64,000 nucleotides of DNA from assembly GCA_011319805.1 (NCBI GenBank), contig SJRY01000302.1, forward strand, positions 372,001 through 436,000, in the 5' to 3' direction. The notes beneath the pieces are model-generated. The model did not search any database. It saw only the letters and a program-made list of their open reading frames with translations, and was not told where the DNA came from. The position numbers and the translations under genes are program-made. Positions 1-13,485 of this stretch are shown here, one piece after another; positions within the stretch are counted from its first letter, which is position 1, and every line of letters begins with the position of its first letter. The stretch is from Macrocybe gigantea. Taxonomy: Eukaryota; Basidiomycota; Agaricomycetes; Agaricales; Callistosporiaceae.

Positions 1-1870
1 CTCAAGACCAGAGTACTTGGGTATGCCTTCGAACCGCGCCAACAAACGGAGGACGATGGGCAAAAGCATCATGAGAACCGCCAGCAAGACAGGCGGAAGA
101 ATACCAGCGATGATGCCAATGACAAGGGGCGGCAGTCTGCAGATCCAGGCAAGCCAAGGCGCTGTCTCGCAGAGCCTGTAGACATTGGAGATAATACCGA
201 CGAAGGCAACGGGGAATGCCCAGAGGATGATGAGTCCGGCCGTGGCAGCGTAGCTAATCGCCATGCGGATCTGAATGTAAGGAATTCAGGTTAGCAAAAG
301 AAACAAAAAAACAGATACTAAGGTAATGACACCTTTTGTTCATACGGATTCAAATTCAGGTTGCTCCAGATCACGTCGCCAGGACTGACTTCAAGGTATT
401 TTTCAGCTGGGGGACGATTAGCACTGTCCGAAGACAAAAAAAAAAGAGGGAGGAACCTACCCATGCGATACGGTTCATGATGTGTCAAGACCTGGGCAGC
501 CAGATGCGCGGATATCTGGTTATTGAAAGTGACAAACGCGCTATTGAATGGTGGATAACCGGGGAATTCCTCTCCACCCTGGCTACTCAAACCGTCCTCT
601 TCTTCCTCTTCCGGTTGGGTGTCTGACTTGATGCCCTTGCCGTCGTTCTCAATGGTATTCCTTCCTTTTTCCAAAAGCCCGTTGCATATTCCGATTTCTT
701 CCCTGGCCCATTCAATCGTATCAACCTTTTCGCCAGTGAATGGTATCAATCCCAGACGATGCTGCGGTCTTTGCTCCTTGGGCACGACGATGTGGTCCAA
801 AGGGTTCGAAGCTTCAATGTCTTCTGGTGTGGCTTTTGACTTTGATCCGCCCTGCGCATTCTTTTTCAACGCCGCAAGGCGAATCTTCGCCGCTGTCTTC
901 ATGAGAGACGTCTCCGCGGATTCCAGCTTGTTGCATGCCTTGAGCCGCCTGTCATAAACGTCTGGCAGTTCCTTCAGATTTCTGAACAAACGAAAGTGAT
1001 CAGGCTAAGAGCTGGGCAGAGTGAGCAGCACACACCTATTGATCCAAATCCTTTTGATGCCGCCAGGAAGTTCTCCGAATACTTTGAGCAAAGCCTCTTT
1101 GCTGAGGTATTTTGCTGGTATCCCAGTGACGAGGATCGTATTTGCCTGAACGGACCGTGCATGGCCAGGATCAATCAGATACTGCTGTCGTGTGATAACG
1201 AAATGCCTCATTTCTCTCTTAATATTATACAGAACCCAGACTGTCGGGAATCACAAGATGAATATCCTGTCGCGCGATGACTGAAGCGAAAACGCACAGG
1301 TGAAAAGATAGACCAATATAATATGCGCCGCATATCGTTCCAGCTTGTCTTTTGCAACGTTTCCGAAAACAAATCGATCCAATCTTGAGTGATTTCCAAC
1401 TTGGGTGCCGACGCTCGTCACGGGAAGGAGAACGACCCAAGATAGGAGCCAGATCGGGAGGAACATTTTTGCACAGAGACGAAGGAAGCGAACGAAGAAG
1501 TACGCGTCTGGACCATTTATTCTAAGGATGTCGCGATAATCTGACCGGTACACAGCCAATGGCCATTGGAATATCGATTCGCTCAGAGGTTTGGAACGCT
1601 TCCTGTTGTCCATCCGTTATTAGTGCCTGTTGCGCAGCATGAAATGAAACGCACGAGGGAGCAGGGACATAGGTGCGTGGTTCGTATATGGCCTTGAAAT
1701 AGGGTCTCAAAATCGTGAATGCTGCCAGTTCACCGCCAAAAACAATCGCGTTGAACACGAGGGCCGTGACAAAGGTGCTCGTGGAGGCCGATTTGGCTCC
1801 ATCGATGGAAGACCTGGATAATAGAGCATCAGTTGGACTATAAACGAGTCTGGAAGATGAGCATACATGG
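1..1870 (-). CDS. CSC1/RSN1-family calcium-permeable stress-gated cation channel (5' part; runs off the left edge)
   Basis: Osmosensitive cation channel family (RSN1_TM, PHM7_cyt and RSN1_7TM domains, formerly DUF221) of plasma or internal membranes. Seen on the minus strand from about 1870 downwards: an N-terminal exon with TASTFVTALVFN-like and FTILRPYFKAIYEPR residues, a 52-nt intron at 1603-1654, then FQWPLAVYRSDYRDILRINGPDAYFFVRFLR-type family sequence (1400-1602). The cytosolic PHM7 domain follows (ILVTGIPAKYLSKEALL at about 1080-1150; LGLIPFTGEKVDTIEWAREEI at about 690-760; a Glu-rich linker; NSAFVTFNNQISAHLAAQ at about 490-540), then EVSPGDVIWSNLNLNP and the start of the seven-helix channel domain. 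The gene leaves the window inside the transmembrane part (IVLRLLARFEGIPKYSG at 1-60). The start codon is unsettled because a short first exon is possible. No frame break was seen. Family assignment is firm; the transported ion is known only for characterised homologues. Confidence 0.85.
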
Positions 1871-2865
1871 TGGGCACAGAAGAGGAGGACGTGCATCTCT
1901 TTTTCGTGGCCGGTCATTCTTTTATTGAATTTGACGTCAACCGCCCTGGCATGATTCCGGATATGGCAAGCCGTGCGTGTTCCGGGCTCCGAAGCGTCAT
2001 TCCAACTCCGACTCCATCAAAATCGCAAAAATCGCAATTCTGTGAAATCGTTTTTTTTTCTCGTCCGACGGCACGGAATGGATGGCAGATATTCAGCGCC
2101 GTTACTCCAACCTCGACGATGGTTCGCTTCGCTTTATCGTTATATTCATCTTAGATTGTGGTATCCCTGTCCATCTCTTATTCGGCTCACAGCCAAGCCC
2201 ATTCTCGACGTCACCACTCCAATCAAATGAAAACCCCCTACTTTTACACCCACCGCCTCTCGCAGTCCTGAATGTCTCTACGCTGATCTATCCGTCTGAA
2301 CCTGTCTTCCGCATATCGGAGAGGTACTGCAAGCGACGATCTGGACCCCCTATTGAACCTCAGGGCTATGCTTTACAAGCACAGGAATGAACTGCTCAAG
2401 TCTAATCGGCTCCCGTGCACGCTGCTTCTAGCCCTGTGGCAGCATGACTTGGTCTGACTTCTAGGGAGGCGTCAACTGATCATGGCGTCCTTATCATCCC
2501 TTGTGCGGTGATGGCCAGGTTGAGAGAAAACGTCCCGGGACTTCCCAAAGCTTGAACAATTCGCACATCGTAAAGCAATTGATGACTCCATGCGTCACTG
2601 CGTATGCTGCTATGGACATGCCATGCGTAGTTTCAGTGGTCTAATTACGTGTGTTCTAAATGATAAAAATACATTTTGCGGGGGAGTGCAAGTTGTACGA
2701 CAGGGGAGAGTCGCGCCCGATGCAATGATGCCCGACTCAGCGGTCTGGAATAGGTGGATGGCCAAAAAAAAAAAGAGGCAACTACTGCAGCATATAGGTA
2801 TCTTGCACATATTGTCCCTAGCATAAGCATGCAGCCGCGGGCGGCAGAAAAACTGCACGGAAAGG
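1871..2865. other. Intergenic interval between channel gene and first DHA1 transporter
   Basis: About 1 kb holding the 5' flank of the channel gene and the 3' flank of the transporter gene. Open frames here are short, lack family motifs, and look like chance. Nothing else is supported. Confidence 0.5.
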
Positions 2866-5568
2866 TCATGATTTTCCCCGCAAGCGTGATTTCTGGTCGT
2901 TTCTGGTCCTGATCGCTTCTCCTCGGTAGTATATCCATACGGGGAACGGAATACCGAGCAGAATCGCCAATCCAGCAAGCAGCTATTTGTATTTAACTTG
3001 AGAAAGGCGGAAAAAACGCAGCATTCTGACTTAAAACTCACAGAATTGCCTCCACCAATACCCAACGCTTCGAACATCTGGTGGCCGAACAGGGAAATGC
3101 GAAGCCAAGCAGAGAGCGAAACACCTGTTTTCAAGCAATGAACAAAAGAACAGATGACAGCTCTCAAGTAAAACGCAACGTACATAAGCAGCCGCAATAG
3201 CGCTGGCAGCATACTCGAATGCGTCTACCAGGTACAGAGTTATGGGCAAACTATTCACTCATTCAAAAATCGTTGATTCAGCGAAATCAGGATGTCGCGC
3301 TTACGCCGTTGTCATTACACCTGTCATTAGATCGTCAGAGATGCACGTCCGGAGGTCTTTTGGAAATTGCTGACCGAATCCAAACACTCCTGTGCCAATA
3401 ATTGGCATCATCCAGTGCATTCCAGCCTCTGCCGACCAGCCGTACCAGCTGTGTAATCCGTGAGCTCAGAAACGGCACGGACGACAGGAGGGCATCGAAA
3501 GCTCACAACAGCCCGATGGGCACGAAGAACGACCCGAAGAACAGCGCAGGCATGCGCATCTCCGGTGTACCCTTGCCTTGATTTCTATCCGCAAGCTAAA
3601 CGAACGAAGGCAACGAAGAAAGAAGGTCCATGAGCATCTGAAGTAGCAAGCGCAGAAATGGATTATACTCAACATATTCGTAAATTTGATTCGAGAATCT
3701 CGCGCCAGCGAACGTCGCCAGGAAGCACCCGACTCCCAGTCCGAGGTAGGCCAGGCCGGCGATGCCGGGCTGGAAGCCATATGTCCCACTGAATAGGTCT
3801 GCAAGACCTGAGCGGTCAGAGGGGACGTTCGTTTGTACAATACACGAATGTGAACATCAACTCGCCGGAAAATGTGACAAACATCAGGTAGTATATCCCT
3901 AAAGGTGAGTGAGTGAGTCCTTATATCCGGACATCTTATACCTATCAAAATCTTACCAGCCATACTACAAGGCGAGAAAGAAAGCTCCAGCATTTAATTC
4001 GCATCAGAGACAGATATCAAAAGTGGACACTCACAATGCCATATACAGGCTCAAGATGAAGCAGATGAAACTCCCGAACAACGTCACCGCCGGCCTCGTG
4101 AAATTTATCCACAAAAACTCAAGCTTCCCGCGTGCGCCGGCGACGAGCACGTTGTGCCTCCTCTCCAGCTTCTCCAGGTCGTCCAAGCGCAACGCTTGCC
4201 TGTACCGCAGAACAGGCGCATACGTTTCTCTGAGAAGCGGGACGCCTATCATGGCCAGTATGCAACATATGCCTAGATCACGTTTCAGACGAAAGAGGGG
4301 AATTAGCCCGTGTGAGTGGGCATCCAGAGCTTTTGAGAACGCTACCTGCGATGACGATGAAGACGTATTTGATACCCATCCGTTGCGCGATAAATCCACC
4401 TGCCACTGGCCCAATAGCAGGTCCTTTTATTTGAAATCTTGGTTGAGCCACTCGACTCTCCAACGAAGCCTACAGAAGCTAACAATCATACCTAAAAGAG
4501 GCCCCAAAGTGTATATGGCCATGGCAGATGCTCGTTCTCGCTCAGAATACAAGTCGCTGATGGATCCTCCGCCGCAAGCCAGTGGTGCGCTTCCCGCAAA
4601 TCCGGCTTTCAAAACAGTCAAACGATGGAATACACGGTACCCAACTCAAACTGCTCACCCAGAAACCTGAATCCAATCAGGGCATTGACGGTAGGCGCGA
4701 ACGCGCAGCCAAGGCTGAATGCGAGAGAGAGGAGTACGCTGATGTTGAACACCTGCTAGGTTACACATATAGTTCGTCTGTGAGCGAGTGGGATTTGGCC
4801 GGAGGACTGTCTACGCACCCAAGTCCGACCATACATCTCGGAAAGAGGTGCAAGGAAAAGAGGCTGTGAAGAATATGATGTCGGCTTTTGAAGATGAGCA
4901 GAAAGATGTGCTAAAACTCACGCCGAGAGCAAAAGAGAGGAGATACACGCTGAGCGTCATGGCTAATATCGTCGGGTCATTTATGCCGTACATTTCGGCA
5001 ATCTCAGGCAGCCCAGGAGCCATCATCGAGCTCGCCAACGGGGAGGTGAATGCGTACATCGACACCTGCGGGCCGTCAATCCATCTCACAAACCAAAAGC
5101 GGAAAGCAACAAAGTTGTACCCACAATCGCAGCCGTGATCCACTTCTTGCTAGCGGGCCAATTTCGAGCATTCTCCGGATCAAGTGCCCAGAGCTCATCA
5201 TCCCTATCATTGGCAGTAGAGTTGTACTTCTCCTCGCCGCCCCCGCCGCCATCATTAGTTTTATCTCCGCTCCTTCTCTCGTTCTTCAGACTCGCCAGCC
5301 CCAAGCCACGCATGGTCAGTGGAGGTACATCGACCACGACTTCCAAAGCCGCTACACTGGAGCCAAGAGCGCTCTTCTTCTCGGAGTTGCTGGCACTGCC
5401 GACGGTCAGATGAGCAGACGTTGTCATTGTCGTTCGTGGTGTGGGTGAACATTCAAGAGATTGGGAGGAAGAGCTTGGTTCGTCGTTCAGGGCGTGAGGA
5501 GAACGGGGCACAGTGTTCCGCGATATCGTTTCATCTGATTTGTTCATCATCGCCCTATTTCGATCCAT
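2866..5568 (-). CDS. MFS transporter, DHA1 (drug:H+ antiporter-1) type
   Basis: Predicted plasma-membrane proton-coupled exporter of the TPO/FLR drug and polyamine group. The start is the ATG at 5566-5568 followed by a long Ser/Thr-rich cytosolic tail, then DPENARNWPASKKW just before helix 1, as is usual in this group. Ordered family landmarks are TSPLASSMMAPGLPEI (about 5010-5060), the loop 2-3 signature PLSEMYGRTW (about 4810-4840), GCAFAPTVNALIGFRFL, GSAPLACGGGSISDLYSERERA (about 4530-4590), GPVAGGFIAQRMGIKYVF, and ETYAPVLRYR in the central loop. The C-terminal half has GIAGLAYLGLGVGC, LYLVDAFEYAASA, GHQMFEALGIGGGN and IPFPVWIYYRGE, ending at TGA 2866-2868. At least nine introns are needed. 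All landmarks are in a consistent exon order with no frame break noticed, unlike its paralogue at 17.9-20.5 kb. Substrate cannot be read from the sequence. Confidence 0.85.
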
Positions 5569-8053
5569 CGGACAAGACGCCACTCTTTCGCGTCAATATG
5601 GGATGAGGCTCGACTGCGAAGCGAAAAGAGTGAAGGATTGGATGTGGGGGATGTGTCGGTCGAGATAGTGAAAGAGGAGAGGGAGGAAGATTCAGGGACA
5701 GGGAGGCAGTCAGCAAAGTATATGCCTGTCCACGCGCTGACGCTAGGGAGACACCGTGTAAACCGACGATAGCACACGGTAAAACCTTTACGGAAGACCG
5801 GCTCAGCTTCTGTTTTGAAAACCTTGAGAAAAACGTGCTCTCCGCTTCGGGAAAAGTGCTCTTTCGCCCTCGGTTATCCCGGTCAGAAAACCTGGTTCAA
5901 GGCAAGATTGCCGTTAGGAAGGAAAAGAAGAAGTAAAGATCCGTCGCTGCTATTGACCCTGAATGAACTGGGGAAAGCAGACCGCAGATCTTGGATGGTG
6001 GTCAAGTGAGGCAAATCCTTTGACATTTCGTTGTGATTTGACATCTCCCTGCCTTCAGCAGATCTGGTTCTGTTAGTTGCCGAGGAATGTGGGCGCGGCG
6101 TTTCCTTTTCTCTGATGATGTGTCGTATGGAAGGTGCATTAACGTGAGTCTGAGTCGAGATGGAGATTGGGAGATGGGAGAATTAGTTTGACAGGGCTTC
6201 AGGATGCAAGCTCCATCCCCGGATGTACGTGTGTCCTCGCGTTTTGAATTCTTCCTTCTTCATTTTTTTCGCATGACCGGTTTCTAAAATGTCTCTTTTA
6301 CCCTTAACTGATGTCCAGCTGCACTTGCGATTAATTGAATTTACCAGGACACATACCTGATATTTATTGTCTCCGCTGTCCGACCGAGTGCAGCGACGAA
6401 GGAAAAAGTCTTGGGACAGGAGCAAGTCGGCAAACGCTCCAGGTTTCGGTATCTTTTTCACTGCCAAGTCCAGCCTGACCGCAATTCCGATGGCGTCGAG
6501 GCGACAGTGCGACCGGCAATTGTCAGTCCAATGCCAATGTGGACGCCAAGTCGCCAAACGGTGAGAAACGACAGGAACGTAGGTTGCCTTTGTGAGCTTA
6601 CCACCTCGGAAGCTCGGAGACAAACGATTGATGCAGAAACGACGGTGATGGCGTGGCGTGGCGTGGCACGACCAGCGCTCAGGTTCCAACGGACGAGCCT
6701 GCCATCCTACGCCCTTCACTTTGATTCATGGCTTCTGTTTCCAGCCAAGTAGCTGGCGGCGGCTCAACTCGAGTAGCAGCCTGTCTACGAGTTGCATCAT
6801 TTTCTCAGATCTTTACCAGCTAGGCCAAGAGAAAAGAAAAAGGTCATTGCTTTCTCACAGTCTTCCGAAAACTTGAGGACACCGGTTACTATAAGCAGCG
6901 TCGTTCAAACTGAAAATGGCCGCATGCCACCCATGTTGACGTTCTAGTAACCGGCCAAAAGTTTAGCGATGGTTCGCGAAACCGCTATCGAAGGGTCTTC
7001 CCAGGTACGTGAATGACCAATCCCGATCCGTGGTAAGTTAACTATTCTAAACTCGACCTGCTGTCAAGGAGGACGTGAACGGCAGCAATCACGAAGCTGG
7101 TTAACGATGGCCAGCGACTAGGACAGATAAGTATGTGATGGAAGAATCGCGAAGCCAGCTCGTGGACCACGCGTCTTTGTCGGGATGATGGTCATGTAAC
7201 TACGTGTGCAGGTGCGAGGGGCAATCAACCAGGGATTTGAAAACTTGCCAGTGGAGGCGCCGCAATCAGATTCTGACTTACCGTGTCAGCCGCCCCCTTT
7301 CGAAAATATACGGTTGACAACTCCGCGGATTTGGGGCTCGGATTTGTCGCATTTGGCCCATCTGCATTCTGGCACACGAGGATGGCTCGTTGGATCCGAA
7401 CGCTTCGTAACCATCGTGTCGACTAACACCGTTGTTTTCAACCACTAGAAAGATTAGGGAAGTGAATCACACTCCGACAACACGTAGATCAGGCAGATTT
7501 CGGGGTTTATGCCAGTCCGAGGATCATCGTCTTGCGCTTCAAGTCGACAATCGATGACCAATGATGAGCACACCATTGCCGTCTGCAAACAAAATGACGG
7601 AATGAAATCGTAATCGTGAAATGCAGGACGGCTTGATGGCTGTATAGCTTGGGAGAAAAGGGGTTGGTTCATACGCGGCTGATGTTATACACACGAGTAA
7701 AAGATTTCTTGATGTCGACTGTTACTTCAACGTCACATGCAATTCATCCATTCATGCTCAATTCGGGGGGGCAGGGAGAACATACGAGCCTTTGACGCTC
7801 AAAGTGTCTTCCTTCTGAGACTACCGAACCAAGAAAGGTCGGAGTCCTCGCTGCGTGAGAGCTTGCCCGACATCGAACCAGTCAACCCCAAGCGAGCATC
7901 GGGAAAATTAAGCGATCTGCCCCCACTGAAAACAATCCATCCCAGATGAGCGGTAGAAACGATAGCGCGAGGTTGGCTACTCTGATCCGTTTTTGCGCAG
8001 ATGATTATGCGACAATCGAGTTCGGCATGGAGGTCGTTATGCGGTCTAGATTT
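5569..8053. other. Intergenic interval without recognisable genes
   Basis: About 2.5 kb between the DHA1 transporter start and the LSM8 stop. A 178-codon frame on the minus strand near 6183-6719 has no ATG-led domain, no family motif and coding-unlike composition. CT- and GA-rich stretches near 5600-5700 probably belong to the transporter promoter or 5' UTR. No RNA gene recognised. Confidence 0.4.
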
Positions 8054-8517
8054 TTAATATCGGATGGGCGGGATGGGTTCAGCGCGGATCGCCGACAGGT
8101 CGACAGACTGATCAATGGCCTCATCCATCTCACCGATGAGGGCTCTGTGCTCGGGGCGCATGTGAGCGACATTCGTGATGAAATGGATGAAAGACGTACA
8201 CCATGTCGCCCTTGACGAGATAGAGGCCGAGCGGAATCTCCTCAACGCCTTCCTCCATGCTGTAAACGCGTTCTTTGGAATCTGAAAGAACGACATTCGA
8301 CTTTTGGTCGTAGCCAGCCATGATTCCCTGGCGGAGTTGATGGAAAAAAAATGAATGATGATGGTATCGTAAAGGAAGATGTTGGCATACTCACGACGAT
8401 TGCTCTGCCGTCTTGGAGTATGAGGAGAACGCGTCCTGAAGATGCATTGATGTTAGCGCTGTCGCAAGACAGACAGATAGAGAACACACGGTCGACGTAG
8501 CCTTGGAGGGTCGACAT
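8054..8517 (-). CDS. LSM8: U6 snRNA-associated Sm-like protein LSm8
   Basis: Subunit of the nuclear LSm2-8 ring that binds the 3' oligo-U of U6 snRNA in splicing. Four exons: 8490-8517, 8395-8435, 8200-8327 and 8054-8144, separated by introns of 54, 67 and 55 nt with GT-AG ends. Together they give a 95-residue protein, the usual length for LSm8. Sm1 motif: RVLLILQDGRAIVGIMAGYD; central part: LSDSKERVYSMEEGVEEIPLGLY; Sm2 motif: LVKGDMVALIGEMDE; then IRAEPIPPIRY, matching the IRAEPL tail of LSm8 orthologues. The joined exons stay in frame throughout. Divergent from the transporter gene at 8663. Confidence 0.95.
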
Positions 8518-8662
8518 GCTTATCGCTGCGTACGAGTCGAGCCGGATTAGGAGCGCCGAGATGAATGATCCCAGGCACGTGTTGTAGAAAAAAACCCTCC
8601 TCGAATAAACACACCGACCACGCCCAGCTCCGCCCCTCTACGCTCCTTTTCCTGTCACCATC
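8518..8662. promoter_or_regulatory. Compact bidirectional promoter between LSM8 and the TPT-type transporter
   Basis: Only 145 bp separate the two start codons, which face away from each other, so both 5' UTRs and core promoters must share this stretch. No clear TATA box was found. Confidence 0.6.
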
Positions 8663-9921
8663 ATGTCTTCTGAAAAGTCTGTTGATTCCCTTGAGCTTCG
8701 CCCGCCCTCCCAGGATGCCCAGGATTCTCCCCTCCCTAGCCCCGTCACCGCCCCTAAGAGCCCCGCCGGCGCCCCATCCAGGCATCCATATTGTACCGCG
8801 ACGACCATCATTCCTATCTGGATTATACTTTCTTCATCTGTTATCATATATAACAATTACCTCTACAACACGCTCAAGTTTTCCTACCCCGTCTTCACAG
8901 TGACATGGCACCTTGCCTTCGCCACTATTGGCACGCGCGTCCTTCAGCGCACGACGCGGCTGCTGGACGGCACAAGGGACGTCAGAATGGACAGGAGGAT
9001 GCTCGTCAGGAACATCCTGCCTATTGGTCTGCTCTTCTCTGGCAGCCTTATACTTTCTAATACGGCATACCTCTACCTGAGTGTATCATACATCCAAATG
9101 CTCAAGGTTGGTCAAAGGACTTCTCTTTGGCTATTTTCAGAGTCGGCTAACCCGTTCTAGGCTTTCACGCCCGTTTCGATTCTCCTCATCTCATGGTCGT
9201 TCCGCCTGCAAGAACCGTCCAAGAAGCTCGCAATGATCGTTCTGATGATTTCGTCTGGTGTTGCTCTCGCTTCCCATGGCGAGTTGAAATTCAATCTCTT
9301 TGGTTTCATCGTCCAAGCAGGGGCTGTCATCGTCAGTTTTCAAGGATGCCTTCATGTTACGAAGCCCGTCCTTATTCTTCGCATTTTTATTTCAGTTTGA
9401 GGCTTCGCGGCTCGTCTGCATCCAGATCTTGCTGCACAATCTCAAGATGGACCCTCTCGTTTCGTTGCACTACTATGCTCCCGTCTGCGCGACTATTAAT
9501 TTAGCTGTCATCCCCTTCACAGAGGGTGAGTACTCCCACCCTTCCGTTCTATGCCCGTCTTATTACGTGAGTGACACTCCGCTGACAACTTCTTACAGGC
9601 ATGGCACCCTTCTATGAAATAGCCCGCATTGGCCCCGCCGTGCTTATCTCCAACGCCCTCGTCGCGTTCCTGTTGAACGTAGCAGCCGTATTCCTAGTAG
9701 GCGTGGGCAGTGGACTTGTCCTTACACTCGCTGGCGTGTTCAAGGACATCCTTCTCATCACGGGATCAGTCTTGATCTTCGGCTCGCCTGTGACGGGCTT
9801 GCAAGTGTTTGGTATGTGTACCTCTTATCAGGACGCTCCGTTTGGTGATTCATCGCGTATTGTAGGCTATTCCATCGCTCTTGCTGGGCTCATATTGTTC
9901 AAGACGTCAGGCGGCAAGTAA
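8663..9921 (+). CDS. Triose-phosphate/nucleotide-sugar transporter-family membrane protein (DMT superfamily)
   Basis: Likely Golgi or ER solute exchanger of the TPT/UAA part of the drug/metabolite transporter superfamily. Exons 8663-9106, 9161-9331, 9396-9525, 9599-9811 and 9866-9921 join in frame to a 337-residue protein, a typical length. After a Ser/Pro-rich cytosolic N-terminus of about 40 residues come some ten hydrophobic helices. Family-like segments are IYNNYLYNTLKFSYPVFTVTWH, NTAYLYLSVSYIQMLK, AFTPVSILLISW, GVALASHGELKFNLFGF, EASRLVCIQILLHN, and the late SGLVLTLAGVFKDILLITGS. The KxD of the last segment and the LK...AFTPV pair are typical of the TPT domain. Substrate is unknown. It shares a 145-bp upstream region with LSM8. 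Confidence 0.88.
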
Positions 9922-11086
9922 AGGAACATATTGAGTTGTCTCCGAATCTTTCGACCCATCTTACACATGGAGGGATTTACCAAGGGATGGTGGATGCAGG
10001 GAACATGAATCCATCATGGTCTCACGTCATCCTTCCTGGCTGTTAATTGAGTGATCTAATCGAAATGATGACTTGATCCATCACAAGCTTTTGAAAATGT
10101 TTCAGTCTACACCGCCCTTTCTCCTCCTTATCTTATTCGGTCCTTTGCGGACTCTGATATCACATTCCTTTGATTTCTTCTTTTTCTCTTTTTTTTTTTT
10201 TTAAAAACTCTTTAATCATTCATCTTCCTTCCTCCCCGCTACTTGTACACATGCTATCTTCCATCACCTGGTCTCCTCTTACATCTCCCTTCTAGGTTCC
10301 CAAGTCAGCCAGCCTTATGCCGCCGCCCTTCTCTATCCTCACCCCGAATTGTGTCCGTGTCTGGACTCCGCATCTGTCCCTTCCGCTTCGTCTCCAATTC
10401 TCTACATCCCCAAACCCCGCAAATCTCCTCCCATCATCTTCTTCATCGTCCTCGCGGATCCCACCTGCTGGGCCAACACCAAGTGCACCACGCAAAATGT
10501 AACATCTATAGAGAAGACCTTTTGCCGTTCTGATTTTCGGAATTCGACCTTTGGACTAGCTTCCCTCAAATCACTGTATCCCGTGTCGTGCTCGTCCTTG
10601 CGAGCGAAACCTGCATCCTTCCTCATTCTCGTGCCTTAATATATAATTTAGTTATACGGACTTTGCGGGATGCTCTACTCCTCTCCGCTTTTGCAGCTTG
10701 TTCTCGTCCTTGTCTCCTGGCTCGTAATCTGTAGATACAGTATTTGATAGACACGCACCCTTAGAGCGTTCCCGAGGAATCCATGCCTTTACCTCACAGA
10801 AACTACCTTTCTATATGCTGGAAGAACAGGATAATTAGGTGATTTGGTATGCCTCAACAATAAATTGTCTAAGTCTAAGGTGCATATATGCCTAATGCGT
10901 CCCTCTGGTCCATAAAACATGCTCTTTCGCCTCGTGAGATATTCCAGGTCCAAATATTACTCCGTCCGAATCAAGACGACGAAGTCATACAGCAAAGGGA
11001 CTCTGCTAAGTCCAGGCTGTTCAGTCACTGGTGACTGATTGTTTGCATCTTTAGTCAGTCAGCGTGATAGACGTCGGCACTGTACA
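9922..11086. other. Intergenic interval with pyrimidine-rich stretch
   Basis: The 3' flanks of two convergent genes. About 10090-10480 is strongly C/T-rich and contains a T-run at 10190-10202. The frames across it translate to low-complexity Ser/Pro and are not convincing genes. Confidence 0.4.
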
Positions 11087-12257
11087 TCATGAAGTCGAAG
11101 TTTGAGTTGCATGGGTTTGCTCGGTTTTATCACTACCAAGTGCGACCTCATCCAATGACTTAGGCATGTTACCCTTGCCTATTCTCTCTTCTAGGCGCTT
11201 CAAAAGCACACCCGTGCAGTTCTCAAGGGCTTTCGTCTCTTCGGGTAGGGCATCGGCGCACCCAGCCCATCTGATCTTGAGGTTCTCGTCGATGAGGTAG
11301 ACGTACCCGACCTTGCTGTTGGTCATGCCGATCGGCTCGCGGAGGTACTCCATGTTCTGCGATGACACGAGGTAGCTGGGCTGCAGCGGCGGCGGCACGA
11401 CGGTGCGCAGGGAGGAGATGAAGAGATTCACGAGGATGGACTTGAGCAGGTTTTCTTGCAGGTTGATTTGCACGTATTGGTAAAGAGGATTGGTCGCGTA
11501 GCGTAGGTTTGTCGGGCGTGCGAAGCTTTGCGCGTGGTCCTGGAAGAACGGTGAGACGAAAACAAGAGAAAATATGGTGCCCTTGGCTGACTGACTTCAG
11601 ATATCTTCGTGCCGAGCATGGCAAGGACAGTTATGCGACCGAAACACATCGTAGTCGTATTCTTGATATCGCTGTTTTCTAGGCTTTTGCCGGCAACGTT
11701 AGGAAAGTAAAGGGATTTCTGTACGAATGATTTATATTACACGCAGATAGAAATAATTTAGATCGCGCACGTCTTCCCGTATCAGCACTCTCGGTGCTAT
11801 CCAGGTCTTTCCGCCGTATCTTCGCGTCATGTTCATGTCATGGAAATAACCCTTGCTTGCTTCCTTTATTCTGTGACAAGGATAAGCTCAGGAGCGCGTG
11901 AAGTCTATGAGCATGGGGGGCCACGCACAGATGTTTCCGCTCGGCGATGACGTTTTCGTGTTTCATCATATCCTTCAGACGTTCCAGACGCGGTTTTGCA
12001 AATATTGTGGGACGTTCGCGTACACCCAGAGGTCTGTTAAGCAGAGGAAGCTCGGTAGGATCGGAGTACTTCCGCTTGGGTTTTTCAGGTGCTGCCTCGG
12101 TTGTGGATGTCGCTTTCGACTCTTCCCTCGGTTTCGCCTCCGCTTCCTGCAGACATATTTTCGATAGACGAAGTGAGCGCCTATGTATGTATGGCGCTAT
12201 GTGTCGGCATTGGACACGGAGGACGTCGCGTCGTAGTATTGGATAAAAGAGTGACAT
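11087..12257 (-). CDS. ATP10: Mitochondrial ATPase assembly factor ATP10
   Basis: Inner-membrane chaperone that helps assemble the Fo part of ATP synthase by binding subunit 6 (family knowledge). Exons 11929-12257, 11771-11870, 11596-11718 and 11087-11539 join in frame to 334 residues; introns are 58, 52 and 56 nt. The N-terminus is Arg-rich and without acidic residues (FYPILRRDVLRVQCRHIAPY), as in a matrix-targeting presequence. Family landmarks follow: LPLLNRPLGV, KGYFHDMNMTRRYGGKTW, REDKSLYFPNVAGKSL, TTMCFGRITVLAMLGTKISE, and near the C-terminus GYVYLIDENLKIRWAGCADAL. The start chosen is the first ATG in the exon (12255-12257). Divergent from histone H2A with about 190 bp between starts. 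Confidence 0.92.
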
Positions 12258-12450
12258 GCCGAGTGTTTGCCTGGCAGTGGCCAAAATCTTGTGCGTATGT
12301 CACGTGCACATGTAAACACGCATACATAAATTGACGCGCCTAATCGTGGTTTGTTGATTCGTCCCATCTTCATCCTAAACCACCAACTCACCTCTCTGTA
12401 TCATCTGTAAATACTCTTTCTCCCTGTACGAACTTGCTGTCTAGTCCATC
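12258..12450. promoter_or_regulatory. Bidirectional promoter between ATP10 and histone H2A
   Basis: The 193-bp gap between divergent start codons. The H2A side shows a C/T-rich leader (12360-12450) ending in TCCATC just before the ATG. No TATA box or known histone element was identified with confidence. Confidence 0.5.
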
Positions 12451-13209
<759 letters not shown>

Positions 13210-13485
13210 ACGTTATTTATCCGGTTTTGGTTTTCTTTTTCACCTATCTATTTTTCTCCTTATTCACGATGCCAACGATGCATCGTTGTATTTTTCTAAA
13301 ACTGTTTTGTGTAGTATCAACGCCTATCATAAAACATATTTCCTTGCTGAGTCAGCCCTTTCGAGTTTGGCGTTGTTTGTCTTATGGTCCTCGACATCCG
13401 CAAAAGGAAATCAATTGCCTTGCTACTTCCGACAGTTTTTGAGAATCGCGGTGGCTTGGCGGGTTGCTTGTTGGATGTGTCCGTC

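Noticed and set aside
6183..6719. 178-codon minus-strand frame in the gap before LSM8
   Set aside because: No ATG-led domain, no family motif, Arg/Cys/His-rich composition typical of a chance frame; overlaps other equally long frames.
10243..10640. Overlapping plus-strand frames rich in Ser and Pro
   Set aside because: They translate a C/T-rich tract and appear in all three frames; low complexity, no splice or domain support.
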